The notes beneath the pieces are model-generated. The model worked only from the letters and a program-made list of their open reading frames with translations. It was not told where the DNA came from and made no database searches. 64,000 bases of DNA from Labyrinthula sp. Ha (Eukaryota; Sar; Bigyra; Labyrinthulida; Labyrinthulaceae). Each line of letters starts with the position of its first letter. Position 1 is the first letter of the stretch. Position numbers and translations under genes: made by a program. Location of the stretch: contig JAALGZ010000015.1 of assembly GCA_015227615.1 (NCBI GenBank), forward strand, positions 955,001 to 1,019,000. The letters run 5' to 3'. Positions 35,777 to 45,880 of the stretch are shown piece after piece.

Positions 35777-36008
35777 GGGGATCGGATTTGATTTATTGAT
35801 AATTTATCAATAAGTTTTCTGCTAATAGTTTCCAGCTGAAAATAATCAAAATTTACAATTCTATAAAGTTTCATTACTCCTAGTCAACTCATTAAGAGAA
35901 TAAAATGAGAATCATTTGATACGAATCAAAATCTTATTTCTTGAAGTGAAAAATAACATCGAAACAATTACCATCTATGGGCTAATAAATTTAATAAAAC
36001 CCGATGCC
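35777..36008. mobile_element. foldback MITE-like element, copy C (short)
   Basis: The left end is GGGGATCGGATTTGATTT; the right end, reverse-complemented, GGCATCGGGTTTTATTA. The first 40 bp match the left end of copy A almost base for base (TTGATAATTTATCAATAAG). The element is flanked by a perfect 11-bp direct repeat, TACCTGTAAGT, at 35,766-35,776 and 36,009-36,019, which is a convincing target-site duplication. It is about half the length of copies A and B. No coding capacity. Confidence 0.8.
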
Positions 36009-36019
36009 TACCTGTAAGT

Positions 36020-36805
36020 AATTTTAAGTAAAGTTAGGTTTTTCCATTTCTTGAGTTGATCTTGGATACCATATTAATTCTTAAGATTGATGGTCAAAAT
36101 AACTTTGGGTGATCTAACCTTTTCTGTACTATATATGCACATCATTGTTCTACATACTGACAAAAACAAGGGTAGTCTATCCCAGAGGATATAACTCTGT
36201 ACATTTTATTGAAACCCATAATTATCATCGAAAACTATATAAAAAAAATATTTTTGTATACCAAATAGAAACTATATTATAGTATTAGTTCAATAATGAC
36301 GTCACCAAACTTTCAAACATATTATTGGTGTTTATTCGTAGTTTTTGTTTTATAAAATACTTTTAAAAACATCGATAAATTAGTTACTAAACTTTAGACC
36401 AGAAAAATAAGTTCTTCAGAAATATATCTGTAAATTCTTTACTATAAAACTGTGTTTTACATATAGTTTATTTTCTATGTTTATGTTGCTGTTTTTACTA
36501 AACCGTTACTTAACGTTAAGATCTCTTTCTTCTGTATTTTCTCAAAGTTACCGTTAAAATGGTTCCAACAATGAACACTAAGTAAATACAAAAATTGTGG
36601 TCCCGTCGCAGTGTATAATAGAAACCCCGGTTTGAAATGTGAAGTTATTCTTTGTACAACTATGGCAAAGCTCTACAAATACAAATAGAATGTTCTACCT
36701 AGCATAGTAATTTTCTATATTGTCCTAATAGTACCAAGAATCAACTAGTCAAGTTTTTTTCTCTTTTAATATTTCAGCAAACACATACTAAAACAAGAAA
36801 ACAAA
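36020..36805. other. upstream region of the PH-like protein gene
   Basis: About 790 bp without a gene. Its end contains a candidate 5' UTR intron (36,748-36,777) and an A/C-rich leader ending AAAACAAGAAAACAAA directly before the start codon. Confidence 0.45.
36748..36777 (+). other. candidate 5' UTR intron
   Basis: A 30-nt segment beginning GTCAAG and ending TTTCAG after a pyrimidine-rich tract, 28 bp before the start codon at 36,806. Length and 3' end match the coding introns. Not verified by transcript. Confidence 0.4.
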
Positions 36806-38029
36806 ATGTCAAATCAACGTAAAACAAAATTTGAAGACTTGGATGAGAGTTTTCAAAACTTCCAGTTAAACTTTGCGTCATCACGTTTAACACAAGATGC
36901 TAGATCTTCAAGAAAAGCATCAAGTCCTGTTCCACTTTCTCCGAGGTTTAGGTTTGATCCAAGGCACGATTCTTTGCGTTTAACTCCGAACAGAAGTAAG
37001 AGATTTCTGGTCCAAGTTTCTAATAAACACATCCAAAAGCAAAAAAAGAGATCATTGAACACAATCAGACCATTGTCCAGACCTTGGTTTAACTTTTACA
37101 GAAAAAAGTCACCTCTTGATTGGGCAATATCTCCAGCAGCTGAAATCAACGTATCTCTACTAGAAACTTTATCTCCGTATCGAAAATCTACGACTGAACA
37201 AAAACCCCGTTACGCATCAAACTGCAACTGTGTAATCGGAGACCCAAAGCTTCAAAACATATTTTCACCTACTGCATCTATTGAACGCGAGTCTTCAGTT
37301 ACTTGCAGAGGAAGTATCAAACCACTTAAAAGTCATGTTTCATCCAATCTCGTACTTCGCAGCGGTGTTCTTACTTTATTCGATAGCTCAAACTTTCCAA
37401 TTTTTCAAACTAACATTTATGATATTAAACGGATAAGTTACCAGGGGCAAAACTACAAAGTTATATCCGTTAAGATTTACTTGCGAACGGATAAATCTTG
37501 GACAAAAGGTCACGAACCAGTTCAAACGGCTACAATTGCTATACAGTTTGAAACAGAAAAAGAAGCGAAAGTTTGGATAAGTATTCTATTGTTTGAGCTT
37601 GAAAGAATGGGTGATACTGTAACAGCTTGTTTGAAAAATATGCTTTCTGTTTACCAAGTAGATAAACCTTCAAAAATGGAGTTTCCACATGTTGAGTGCC
37701 TATTAAGGAGAAGGATTAAGTTGTATCAATTGTCAAAGTTACCTGATTCAGGTAAACTAAATGAAGCAAGATTTATGCTGGCTGAATTTTTAAAAGCTAA
37801 AAACAGAGATGAAGAAGCAGAACTCTATTTGGACGCTGTTGAGAATTATTTTGCTGCTCAGGAGTTAGCTGTAGCTGAAGATCAAGGCGTTAACGAATTC
37901 TTGGGAGCAGTTACACCTTTAACTGAGATTGACTTAATTAAGCAAGAAATTAAGCTTTTCTCTGTTAAACAAGATGTGAGGCAACTAGAAAAAAAGTTGA
38001 GAGAAAGAAGTCAGAATTTACAGGTCTAA
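36806..38029 (+). CDS. PH-like-domain protein, function unknown
   Basis: A single exon of 407 residues. Residues 1-170 are basic, Ser/Pro-rich and probably disordered. Residues about 180-270 have the layout of a PH domain: LVLRSGVLTLFDSS, NIYDIKRISY, TATIAIQFETEKEAKVWISILL, the last being the strand plus the C-terminal helix with its conserved tryptophan. The rest (about 285-407) is helical and charged and ends in a coiled coil. PH domains commonly bind phosphoinositides or proteins at membranes; I cannot name the family. The gene is convergent with the 59-residue gene, 118 bp apart. Confidence 0.65.
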   Translation: MSNQRKTKFEDLDESFQNFQLNFASSRLTQDARSSRKASSPVPLSPRFRFDPRHDSLRLTPNRSKRFLVQVSNKHIQKQKKRSLNTIRPLSRPWFNFYRKKSPLDWAISPAAEINVSLLETLSPYRKSTTEQKPRYASNCNCVIGDPKLQNIFSPTASIERESSVTCRGSIKPLKSHVSSNLVLRSGVLTLFDSSNFPIFQTNIYDIKRISYQGQNYKVISVKIYLRTDKSWTKGHEPVQTATIAIQFETEKEAKVWISILLFELERMGDTVTACLKNMLSVYQVDKPSKMEFPHVECLLRRRIKLYQLSKLPDSGKLNEARFMLAEFLKAKNRDEEAELYLDAVENYFAAQELAVAEDQGVNEFLGAVTPLTEIDLIKQEIKLFSVKQDVRQLEKKLRERSQNLQV

Positions 38030-38147
38030 TCTACTCCCGGATTTAGACAGGAGTTAAGGTTTGTCAAGTAGTTTGAGTCTTGTAAATGTACAAAAACTGA
38101 AGACTAATTTTGAAATTATTTATTTTTAATTGCTTTCAAACAGAAAT

Positions 38148-38327
38148 CTAGTTCTTGAAGAAAAGAAACAACGTAACAGCAGCTACAAGAAACAAACTTG
38201 CGAACGGCATTGCTTCTGCTACAGCTCCAGGAGATCTTTCAAGCCCACCAGATCCGTAAGCTTCTACTTGGAAAGCCTGAACAAAAACAGCAAAAATTGC
38301 TAAGAAAACTTTGTTGATTAATTCCAT
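38148..38327 (-). CDS. 59-residue membrane protein
   Basis: A complete small frame: MELINKVFLAIFAVFVQAFQ begins a signal-peptide-like or first membrane helix, followed by a short polar linker (EAYGSGGLERSPGAVAEAM) and a second hydrophobic helix ending FLFFKN. Its ATG follows an outstanding A/C-rich leader of about 50 bases (AAAACAAAAACAAAAAGGAA and similar), the signature seen before other genes here. If the first segment is cleaved, the product is a peptide with one membrane helix; otherwise a two-helix hairpin. Family unknown. It is transcribed away from the secreted-protein gene at 38,694. Confidence 0.6.
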   Translation of the reverse strand: MELINKVFLAIFAVFVQAFQVEAYGSGGLERSPGAVAEAMPFASLFLVAAVTLFLFFKN

Positions 38328-38693
38328 TTTTTATTCTTTTTCACTTGTTCCTTTTTGTTTTTGTTTTGGTTTTTTTGTTTAGTACGATATTTCCGGGCAT
38401 CATTGAGCCAATGAATTTTGCTGAAACAGAATGTGTTATTTTCATTGGTTATTACCACGATTTTTATTCGGGCATGGCCATGTGAAATTTGGGCATAGAC
38501 AGGGAACTTCGTATCGGATAGACCCGTCGTTGAACTCAGTTATGAGAAGAACCCATGAAGAATATTTTCTGCATGTTCTGTTGGTTTTATCGTCGAAACT
38601 TTTTTCTCCATTTACTAAAACTGCAGGAACTTTAGCTGTTAAGATTAGCGAAAATATGATAACCGTTAAGATTTGAAAAAGTTCTAGAAAACA
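38328..38693. other. divergent promoter between two small secretory genes
   Basis: About 365 bp between the 59-residue gene (minus) and the cysteine-rich secreted protein gene (plus). It contains GGGCATGGCC near 38,473, a loose relative of the paired GGCC motif. A frame at 38,431-38,676 has no features of a protein. Confidence 0.4.
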
Positions 38694-39077
38694 ATGGGGA
38701 AGAAGTGGAATATATTTGTTGTTGTTATTAGTATGTTGTTTGGACTAAGTGTAGAGAAAAAGGGTTTTCTGTTTCAGAAGGTGACGTGTGAAGTTTTGCA
38801 ATGTGGAGAAGGAGCTACATGTGTAGAAGGTGGGGAAGATGAACCTGCAAGATGTAAAGCACTGAGTTGTCTGTCAGATTATGCTTGCCCAGGGAATGAA
38901 ACCTGTGTTGTTCTAGAGCAGGAATGTGATGAAGAAGATGAGTGCGAGCAGTTTTTCTGTATGAAAGAATGTCTTATGTGTGGACCCACTGTTCCTGATT
39001 GTCTTCCAGAGTGTCAAGATTGCGAGTATATTGAACAAACATGTCAATCCTGCAAGCAAGCAATTTGTAGAGATTAG
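38694..39077 (+). CDS. small cysteine-rich secreted protein
   Basis: A 127-residue single-exon protein. The N-terminus MGKKWNIFVVVISMLFGLSV is a signal peptide. The mature part is acidic and holds 20 or so cysteines in spaced pairs (CEVLQCGEGATC, CLSDYACPGNETC, CMKECLMCG, CLPECQDCEY, CQSCKQAIC), with one N-x-T site. This suggests a small extracellular disulfide-rich domain. I do not recognise a named family. No membrane anchor is seen. Confidence 0.75.
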   Translation: MGKKWNIFVVVISMLFGLSVEKKGFLFQKVTCEVLQCGEGATCVEGGEDEPARCKALSCLSDYACPGNETCVVLEQECDEEDECEQFFCMKECLMCGPTVPDCLPECQDCEYIEQTCQSCKQAICRD

Positions 39078-39125
39078 TTATTCTCGTGCTTTTTTCTGCA
39101 CTAAGAATTAACCTGTAAAAGAAAA

Positions 39126-39491
39126 ATGAAAAAAGTTAAACCGCAAACGCACAAATTAAGATTGAAAAAAGTTTGTGAAAGAGAAAATCAACATGCACAG
39201 GTTTGACTATGAACCAAGATTATTCTAGGCGGTGCGTGAGCAAAATGAAATGGAAAGAATTATTGCACAAACTAATTGGTTTTCTAATCAATCTAACATG
39301 GAGGAGATCAGAGAAGAGAGAATAAAATCGAAGGAGAAGGAAGAAAAAGACATGTATATTTTAGGTAACGAGTTAAATTTAGCGCAATGATGAACAAAAT
39401 TGTAACCATGAAACGAGAAAAATTAAAGCAAATGCTGGATTGTGAAAAAAGAAAACTTGAGGAAGAGGTAAACCAAGCTTTGGTAGACTAA
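39126..39491 (+). CDS. CFAP141-like axonemal (microtubule inner) protein candidate
   Basis: Three short exons, 39,126-39,200, 39,229-39,353 and 39,383-39,491, joined by introns of 28 and 29 nt; 102 residues. It is nearly all charged helix. The C-terminal pattern KREKLKQMLDCEKRKLEEEV matches the R-x3-L-x2-L-L-x2-E-x2-x-Y-x2-E-L signature of the ciliary protein CFAP141 and other small microtubule inner proteins, and the total length agrees with CFAP141 (101 residues in human). An 18-nt alternative second intron can be drawn but leaves the wrong frame; the 29-nt one fits. If right, the organism builds a flagellum. Sequence identity is low, so an unrelated coiled coil is possible. Its stop is 26 bp from the convergent glycosyltransferase-like gene. 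Confidence 0.55.
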
Positions 39492-39517
39492 AAAAGGTTA
39501 AGAGTGATGATTTTGCT

Positions 39518-40579
39518 TTAAAATTCTATTTTTTCCCAAGGAAACCTTTGAGGAACAATCATTTCTTCGAAAAAGTGATCTTCATCTAAGTAAGATTCAT
39601 CACAAGGAAATAAGTCTTCATCAGGACATAAGAAAGGTGTTACACCTTTTGATTTTCTTTCAGTAAAACAATGCCCATTTTCGTCAGCAAATATATTCCA
39701 TCGAAATTCAACCGTTAAAGTACGCTCAACGGCCCTCTCCAATATATCCGTTAGTGTTGGTTCTTCCAAAATCAATTCTTTAACGGTCAAAAAATGAAAC
39801 AAGGAAAATATATTTTCGGAACCAATTTTTAAAACTCCAAAATCAGAGAGATAATTTGTTCTTCCAACAGCATAAAAGACGGAAGAGAAAGAATGCGGAC
39901 AAAGAACTGTGTCTGTTCGTAGATACAGTAAGTATTCAGGCCGTTCATCAGCATCTATCAACTGTTTTATTACAGAATCGACTGAGTTTTCTTCAGGATC
40001 AGAATCAATTTGGTGAAAATTTTGAACATTTAGCTTTTCGAACTCTTTTATAAAGTCCTCATTTGCGCCAATCAAATAAAACCAAACGTCTCTGTTAGAA
40101 AGAAAGAAACTTTTATCTCTCTGGGCAGGTAGATTTTCATCCAAAGATTTAAGAAATGTTTTAAATTTTGTATTTTCATCAACTTGGATGAAAATTGCCA
40201 GAAAATATTCTTTTTCTGTTTGTATGTGTCTGGAATGAATAATTTTTTCTAACTTATCTTTACGTTTTTTTGCATGTTTGCAATCTTGATCTGAGATATG
40301 TAAACCAAATATATCAGTATTAATATCTTTTTTTTTCTGCTTCATTTCTTTTGATACCTTTTGACAGAATTTTTTTGCCTTGTTGCAGGAGTTTAAGCTT
40401 TTTGCCTCTTGGTTTGGCAAGAAGTTCATTTTATTCACAAAGCTTGTGAATGCGTTTAACTTTGAAGAAAAGTCATCACGTTGCACATATTCATTCAAAT
40501 TTGGTTGTGAAAAAATATCGTGAAGTATGAATAGTCCCAGGACAACGCTTGTTAGAGTAAGAACTCTAGAGTAGATCAT
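39518..40579 (-). CDS. type II membrane glycosyltransferase-like protein (GT54/MGAT4-like?)
   Basis: A single exon of 353 residues. The N-terminus (MIYSRVLTLTSVVLGLFIL) is a signal anchor, followed by a stem to about 135 and a luminal domain. The domain resembles the MGAT4 N-acetylglucosaminyltransferase family in order: FLAIFIQVDENTKFKTFLKSL, EYLLYLRTDTVLCPHSF where MGAT4 has its EDD motif, then DFGVLKIGS and LTVKELILEEPTLTDILERAV. Here the metal-binding motif is reduced to a single Asp (RTD), so catalysis is uncertain. The location would be the Golgi or ER lumen. Another GT-A-like family, such as PGAP4, is possible. Confidence 0.5.
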   Translation of the reverse strand: MIYSRVLTLTSVVLGLFILHDIFSQPNLNEYVQRDDFSSKLNAFTSFVNKMNFLPNQEAKSLNSCNKAKKFCQKVSKEMKQKKKDINTDIFGLHISDQDCKHAKKRKDKLEKIIHSRHIQTEKEYFLAIFIQVDENTKFKTFLKSLDENLPAQRDKSFFLSNRDVWFYLIGANEDFIKEFEKLNVQNFHQIDSDPEENSVDSVIKQLIDADERPEYLLYLRTDTVLCPHSFSSVFYAVGRTNYLSDFGVLKIGSENIFSLFHFLTVKELILEEPTLTDILERAVERTLTVEFRWNIFADENGHCFTERKSKGVTPFLCPDEDLFPCDESYLDEDHFFEEMIVPQRFPWEKIEF

Positions 40580-43500
40580 GTATGATTATTTGAATTTGTA
40601 TTGAGAATATGTGGTAATGCAGTATTGTTTTATATATATGAAGTGCAGATATTTGATAAGTGATTTTTAATTTTGCGGTTTGAATTATGAATAAGATCTT
40701 TTCGGTATGAAAGAATATAATATAAGTTAAATTGAAAATATATTCTATAACTTTTAATTAAATTTAAATAACCTTGTTTTATATATAGCATATTGTGGAG
40801 TATTACCAACAATACATCAAAGTGCTACATGTTGTTCAAGCCATCACCTCTCATATGGTGCGGAAATCTAAAGTACACCTTGAATGAAGTACTTATGTAA
40901 ACATAAAATATTAAATAATATGTTTATTTTCAGCATTATGACTGATGTAAAGTAGGGATATGACAGTGAAACTATACTTACATTTGCAAAAGTAAAGGAT
41001 TAAGTAAGCGAAACCATCAATATTTCTTGTGGCAAATGAGAAGATGGAATAAGCAACTTACCTAGTATGTGACGACTTCCAACCAAGCAGGTATTTGAAG
41101 AGGGGAGAAGCACTTACAAAAAAAAATACAATGTGCTAAATATAAAATTTCTTATCAAGTTATGGGTTTCAAAGACACTTATTTTTCTAGTGAAACTGAA
41201 CCCAATATAAAAACTGATTATGCTTACTTTTTAGTGAAAAAAATCCTCGGATTTAAATTACAGGCTTTGTGTATTTTTAGCGGGTAAGAAATGATTAAAA
41301 ATGAGTTTTCGGAGTTCTCTAGTAGTCTAGTTCTGAAGGTACCTCTTAGACAAAAAAACAGCAAGAAAGTTGAAATATTAAACAACAATGTAGGGAGCAC
41401 CTGTTTTAAAATTAAATTTTAGCATATAAAATACTGGCGTTATTTACATAGAAAATTTTTCTCTATAGCACCTTGTTACCTACTATTACTGTACGTGTAC
41501 TCCGGTTGGTTCTGTTGTCAGGTTCCTGGAATCTTGGCGGTTGTTCATAGTAGCCTTAGTCCCTGCAACAAGGTTGTCTAAAATTGAATGCGAAGGAAAT
41601 CATATAACATGAGTTTGCAAGTAATGTATTTGAAATAGAAACACTTCCATCTATTTGATCAATACTTCAGATATTTTCTACACAATCTTGATATGTTTCA
41701 TGAAGGAGATTAAGACTATTGGAAGAGCTTTTAACATGTGTATTTCATTTTTTTGCTGGTTTCCATGTTTTTGTGTTTTATTATAGTCCGAAGATTTCTT
41801 GCATCTGCTTCCAGTAAAGTTGGCAGAAATCTTCAACAAAAATAAGACACTTGAACAAATATTCTCTCTTTCACTTATGAGGTATGATCGCAGCAATTCT
41901 TGGGTCTTTTTACTAATCTTTGAATGTGCAAAATCAGCTTAAAAAACTATAACACTTGGAAATTATTCTCTATGACTGACAATTTTATTCAAGCTGATAC
42001 TGATATATATACCATGAAAGACATTCGTTAACTTGAGCCATTCAGTATCAACTGAAGCAGCCTCACACATGTACTCCTCTAAAAATGTGTTCAAGAGGAA
42101 TTTCGATAAATTAATTAGTTTTAGTTACAATTACTTTCATGTGTAATAGAGTGATTGCAGGGTGTACTTTCGAAGCAGGTTCATTTACGTTTAGATTCTT
42201 CCTAATAGTATTTAGCACTGCAATGTTATTTTCATATGAACTAATTTTCACTTTATATAAACCTGTCCTAACATAATATTCTGTTTCAAGAACCTCACTT
42301 TGATCATTTCTTGTTGTCTTATTCTTTTTTGAGGATTATCGCCTACCTTCTTTTGGTTAGAATCTTGATGTTCATATTGTGTTTTGGTATGTTTTATCTC
42401 CTACCTCTTCGTCCCTTGGTATTTATCTGGATTTGAGCAGCTATTGCGCTGGCGGTGGAAATATCAGGGCTAATTGTGGAAAGTGTGTATTAGAACAAAG
42501 AAGATTGACTTTAAGTTCTAAGAGTATATCTACTTTATACACGCTTCCCTTTGCTAACAAACTATTTTCTACAGGATCCGACTTCGAAACATAACATGGA
42601 CACAACCACCGCACAAAATATCTTTATTGCGCGTTACTTGAGTGTATGATTCCGTATTTTCCATCGTTCTGAACCATAATTTTGGGTTAAAAAATTAGGT
42701 TAATGAGAGGAAATGTGTGGCCATCTATCTGAGTTGAAGCCTAAATGAGTGGCAAGTGGAGTACCATTAGATCAAGATGGAATTTCATCTTGCTTATATC
42801 TTCACTTTATATAATCCAACCTTAGACCATCATGTTACAAAGTGTATGGCTCTTGTGTCCGATAATTTCTAGACTTCAAATTCTATGCCTTAATTTTTAG
42901 ATTCACTTTCAAGAATATGGAATCCTATTAATTTTTTAAATAGATTCGCTTGAGTTGATAACTTACCTTTTCAATTACTGTAGGCTTACATCAGCCACAT
43001 AGTGGGTTGCTACTTTAAATTCTCTAACTTTCACCTGTCTTATGACTCAGATTTTTTCACTTTATAAATTTCAGCGTTTTCATGGAGTTTGAGTGTTAAG
43101 GGGATCACATTTCCTAAAATAAATGCAAAATATTCTTTTAATCAATAGATAGGAGGTTTAAGCTCTTGTAATTGGATAAAGAAAACCATATCAACTATTC
43201 TATAAGAATATCATCAGACTATTTCTCAGAAACGAAATCTTTGAAGAAAAAATTTTCAGCTAATTGAACACTTTAGCTTGGTTTCTATCTAGATGTATGG
43301 AAAACCCTAATTTTTATCTGAAAATATTTAGCTCCGGGCACAGGCATTATTAATGACTCTGTTGCGAGACTTCTAAAGGATCGTTCTCTAGCAAAAAATA
43401 TTTGGGTTTTGTTTTTAGTTATTCCAGAATTGGGTGATCCATAGTGAATATTTTGAATCTATTCACAGTTAAGCAATCTAAGAATTAGATTAATTCATAT

Positions 43501-45777
43501 TCTTAAAAAATCAACTGCAGTAGGCCCCATCATTTTTAGTAGGTACTTTGAGATATGAACCGTTGAGTATACCTGAAATCAAACAGAGTAAATGTTAGCG
43601 TTATTGCTGGTCGTGAGTATTATAAGCTTCAATTATTTATTGGGGGGGGGGCAGTTTAAAATCAAAACTTGAAGTTGCCCTACTATATTGAAGCATTATC
43701 TTCAAATTCAAAGCACGAGCTCATGGATTATCCAGTTTGTTCTGCACTGATTTGTCAGCTTTCAAGGTTATTGCTCTTAAGTAAAGATTCATCTGTGCTT
43801 TGATATGTCGAGGTTTTTCTTAGAACTAAGCTACATTGGAACAAACTAATTGATGTAATGGAACATATTCTGTTTACTGCAAGTTCTTTCGAAGATATTC
43901 TTTTCTTGAGAGAGACATCTTCGTGGCACTGAGACAATACATCTTCTCATTCTTCAAGGTTAGGTTTGCCAAAAAACTTGGTATTCTGCAAGAAAGTTGC
44001 AATGTTTTTATAAGAGTACCTACTAAAGTTTTGGTAGGGGAATCAGAGTCTATATCTTAGTACTGTCATCTCTGAATCTCTGAAGGTTCTTTTTGATTCC
44101 GAGGCGGAAAGGGTAATGACTGTTGATATTGCGGCAGTGAGATTTCGAATTTTGAAGCTCGGTTCTGCAAATGATACGAGTTTGTTCTTTCTTGTGTATT
44201 TTCTCCATAACAAAAGAATTTTAGTTTGATTATAAGTAACTGAAATAACAAATTAATACACACTTTAAGATATGCTTGCAATATATAGATATTATTAATG
44301 AAAGAAAGATGTTGAAGAAGGTAATTAGTTGAAACGAGAAAGCATTGAAACTATCTTAAGTTCTCAAAGATATAAGTATTCAGGATAAATGAAATATTTT
44401 TTGTTAAATTTGAATTGTAATTATCTTGTTGATGTTCACTTAGAGCAGATTTGCAGATAATGGTGTAAGAGAAGCAGCTCTTAATAGTGTATCCACACTT
44501 CTGGATATAATTGGAAACTCTCGTACATTGTGCATGCAATATTTTGATATGGGCTAGGCATCATTTTTCATGCTCTCTGTTTCTGATAATAACATACAAG
44601 ATCATAGTTATGTACCAAGAGTTGAAGTTTAAGCTATTAAATTAGCTATCCAGACAACACCTAGCGATAGGAGCTGTATGTTTGGATATGTTAGAAGTCT
44701 TTCTGTACGGCGCATATACCTTATGAAGTGTGTTGTAAATGCGGCCATTGTTACTTTGTGGCTGAGTGGATGGAGTTTAACAATAATCCCTGGGCTGACA
44801 GACCAAAACAATATAAAGCGGGAGAGAGCTGTTTATAGTTGTTTTCAGTTCCGGAAACCGCGGTAGTAAATTCTGACTTTTAGCTAGCACGCTACAATGC
44901 TCATTCCACCATGGTCTGATTAAAATAAGGATGGAATTCATTCCAAAGTTAAACAAAGAAGCGCATGTTTAGTTTTTCACAGTTATTAAACTGTTCTGTG
45001 GAGAGATTGCTTCTGATTTTCTCCCTTGTAACAATTTGGGTGGGTTTTACTCGTTAAGTGTTTTATTTACGGTAAGAAAGTTCTTAAATTTCTTAAATGT
45101 GTTGGATATTAGTACTTGAGAAGTTTCACCTTTGCAAAATATGAAATGGTCATTAGTACGCCCAAGTTTCTCATTGAAGGGAAAATCACCTTTACGAAGT
45201 ATTGTATTGAATTTTTGAATGATCCTTCTTCAGAGAATTTAGAAACAAAATAAAAGTAAACGTTAACTCACGGGGCAACCCTGAAGAATTCCCTTGGAGA
45301 GTTTGACGGGATAGCTTCTTAATTTTCCTATTGTAATCTTCACCAAGGAATATTTGCAAGAAAATTTAACTATGCTAATAATCATATCCGAAGTCCATCT
45401 ATCACCTGGAGAGCTTAGGGAACCTTTTTTTCTAGAAGTGCAAGATACTTGTCTAGTTTATAATTTGGAAAAGCATTTGTTATTTTCAAATTATCTCAGT
45501 CTACAGTATTTCAAAAGAAGTTTTTTGTTTTTTGTGTAATAACTTTATAATCACTTAATTAATCAAAACTTAATCTCAAGAATTAAGATATTCAGTGTAG
45601 AAAAGTTTATCCATGTAGTTAAACTTTATATTTCTGAATATTTGGATTTGGGAACCGATATGTTATTTCCAAAAGGCAATTATACCTTCGGGACTCCGCA
45701 ATCTCAATCGGGAACCGGGACAACTGCTTCCCAATTTCCCGGTTTCTTAGCGGGTGGCAGATGAAAAATGTAGAAAT
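40580..45777. other. long gene-free AT-rich stretch
   Basis: About 5.2 kb with short chance frames only. A run of ten G at 43,642-43,651 stands out in this AT-rich sequence. A small island of more balanced composition at about 41,490-41,580 gives no recognisable protein. Near the right end there is a perfect 8-bp inverted repeat listed separately. Confidence 0.45.
45713..45744. repeat. perfect inverted repeat AACCGGGA / TCCCGGTT
   Basis: Two 8-bp arms separated by 16 bp, about 140 bp before the gene at 45,881, in a stretch rich in GGGAACC/TTCCCGG. It could be an operator-like site or the remnant of a foldback element; the TTCCCGG core recurs at the end of the hairpin at 12,040. Confidence 0.35.
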
Positions 45778-45789
45778 GGCCAAATGGCC
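45778..45789 (+). promoter_or_regulatory. paired GGCC motif, candidate promoter element
   Basis: GGCCAAATGGCC, 92 bp before the start codon at 45,881. It has the same 4-nt-spaced arrangement as at 16,393 and 47,481. Confidence 0.4.
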
Positions 45790-45880
45790 CACTCTCGTGC
45801 AACTGGGCTGTCCTAAAGGGGAAACAACAAATGAACTGTTTGTAACCGTTAACTAAATATCCAACTCAAAAAGAAAGCGA

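Noticed and set aside
38431-38676. Plus-strand frame of 81 codons before the secreted-protein gene
   Set aside because: It fills a divergent promoter region, has no A/C-rich leader and no protein-like features.
39365-39382. 18-nt intron in the CFAP141-like gene
   Set aside because: Its length leaves the following exon in the wrong frame; the 29-nt version starting at 39,354 uses the same acceptor and fits.
42379-42594. Plus-strand frame of 71 codons
   Set aside because: Isolated in a gene desert, no leader, domains or splice partners.
44629-44866. Frames of about 60 codons on both strands
   Set aside because: Short, overlapping on both strands and without protein features.
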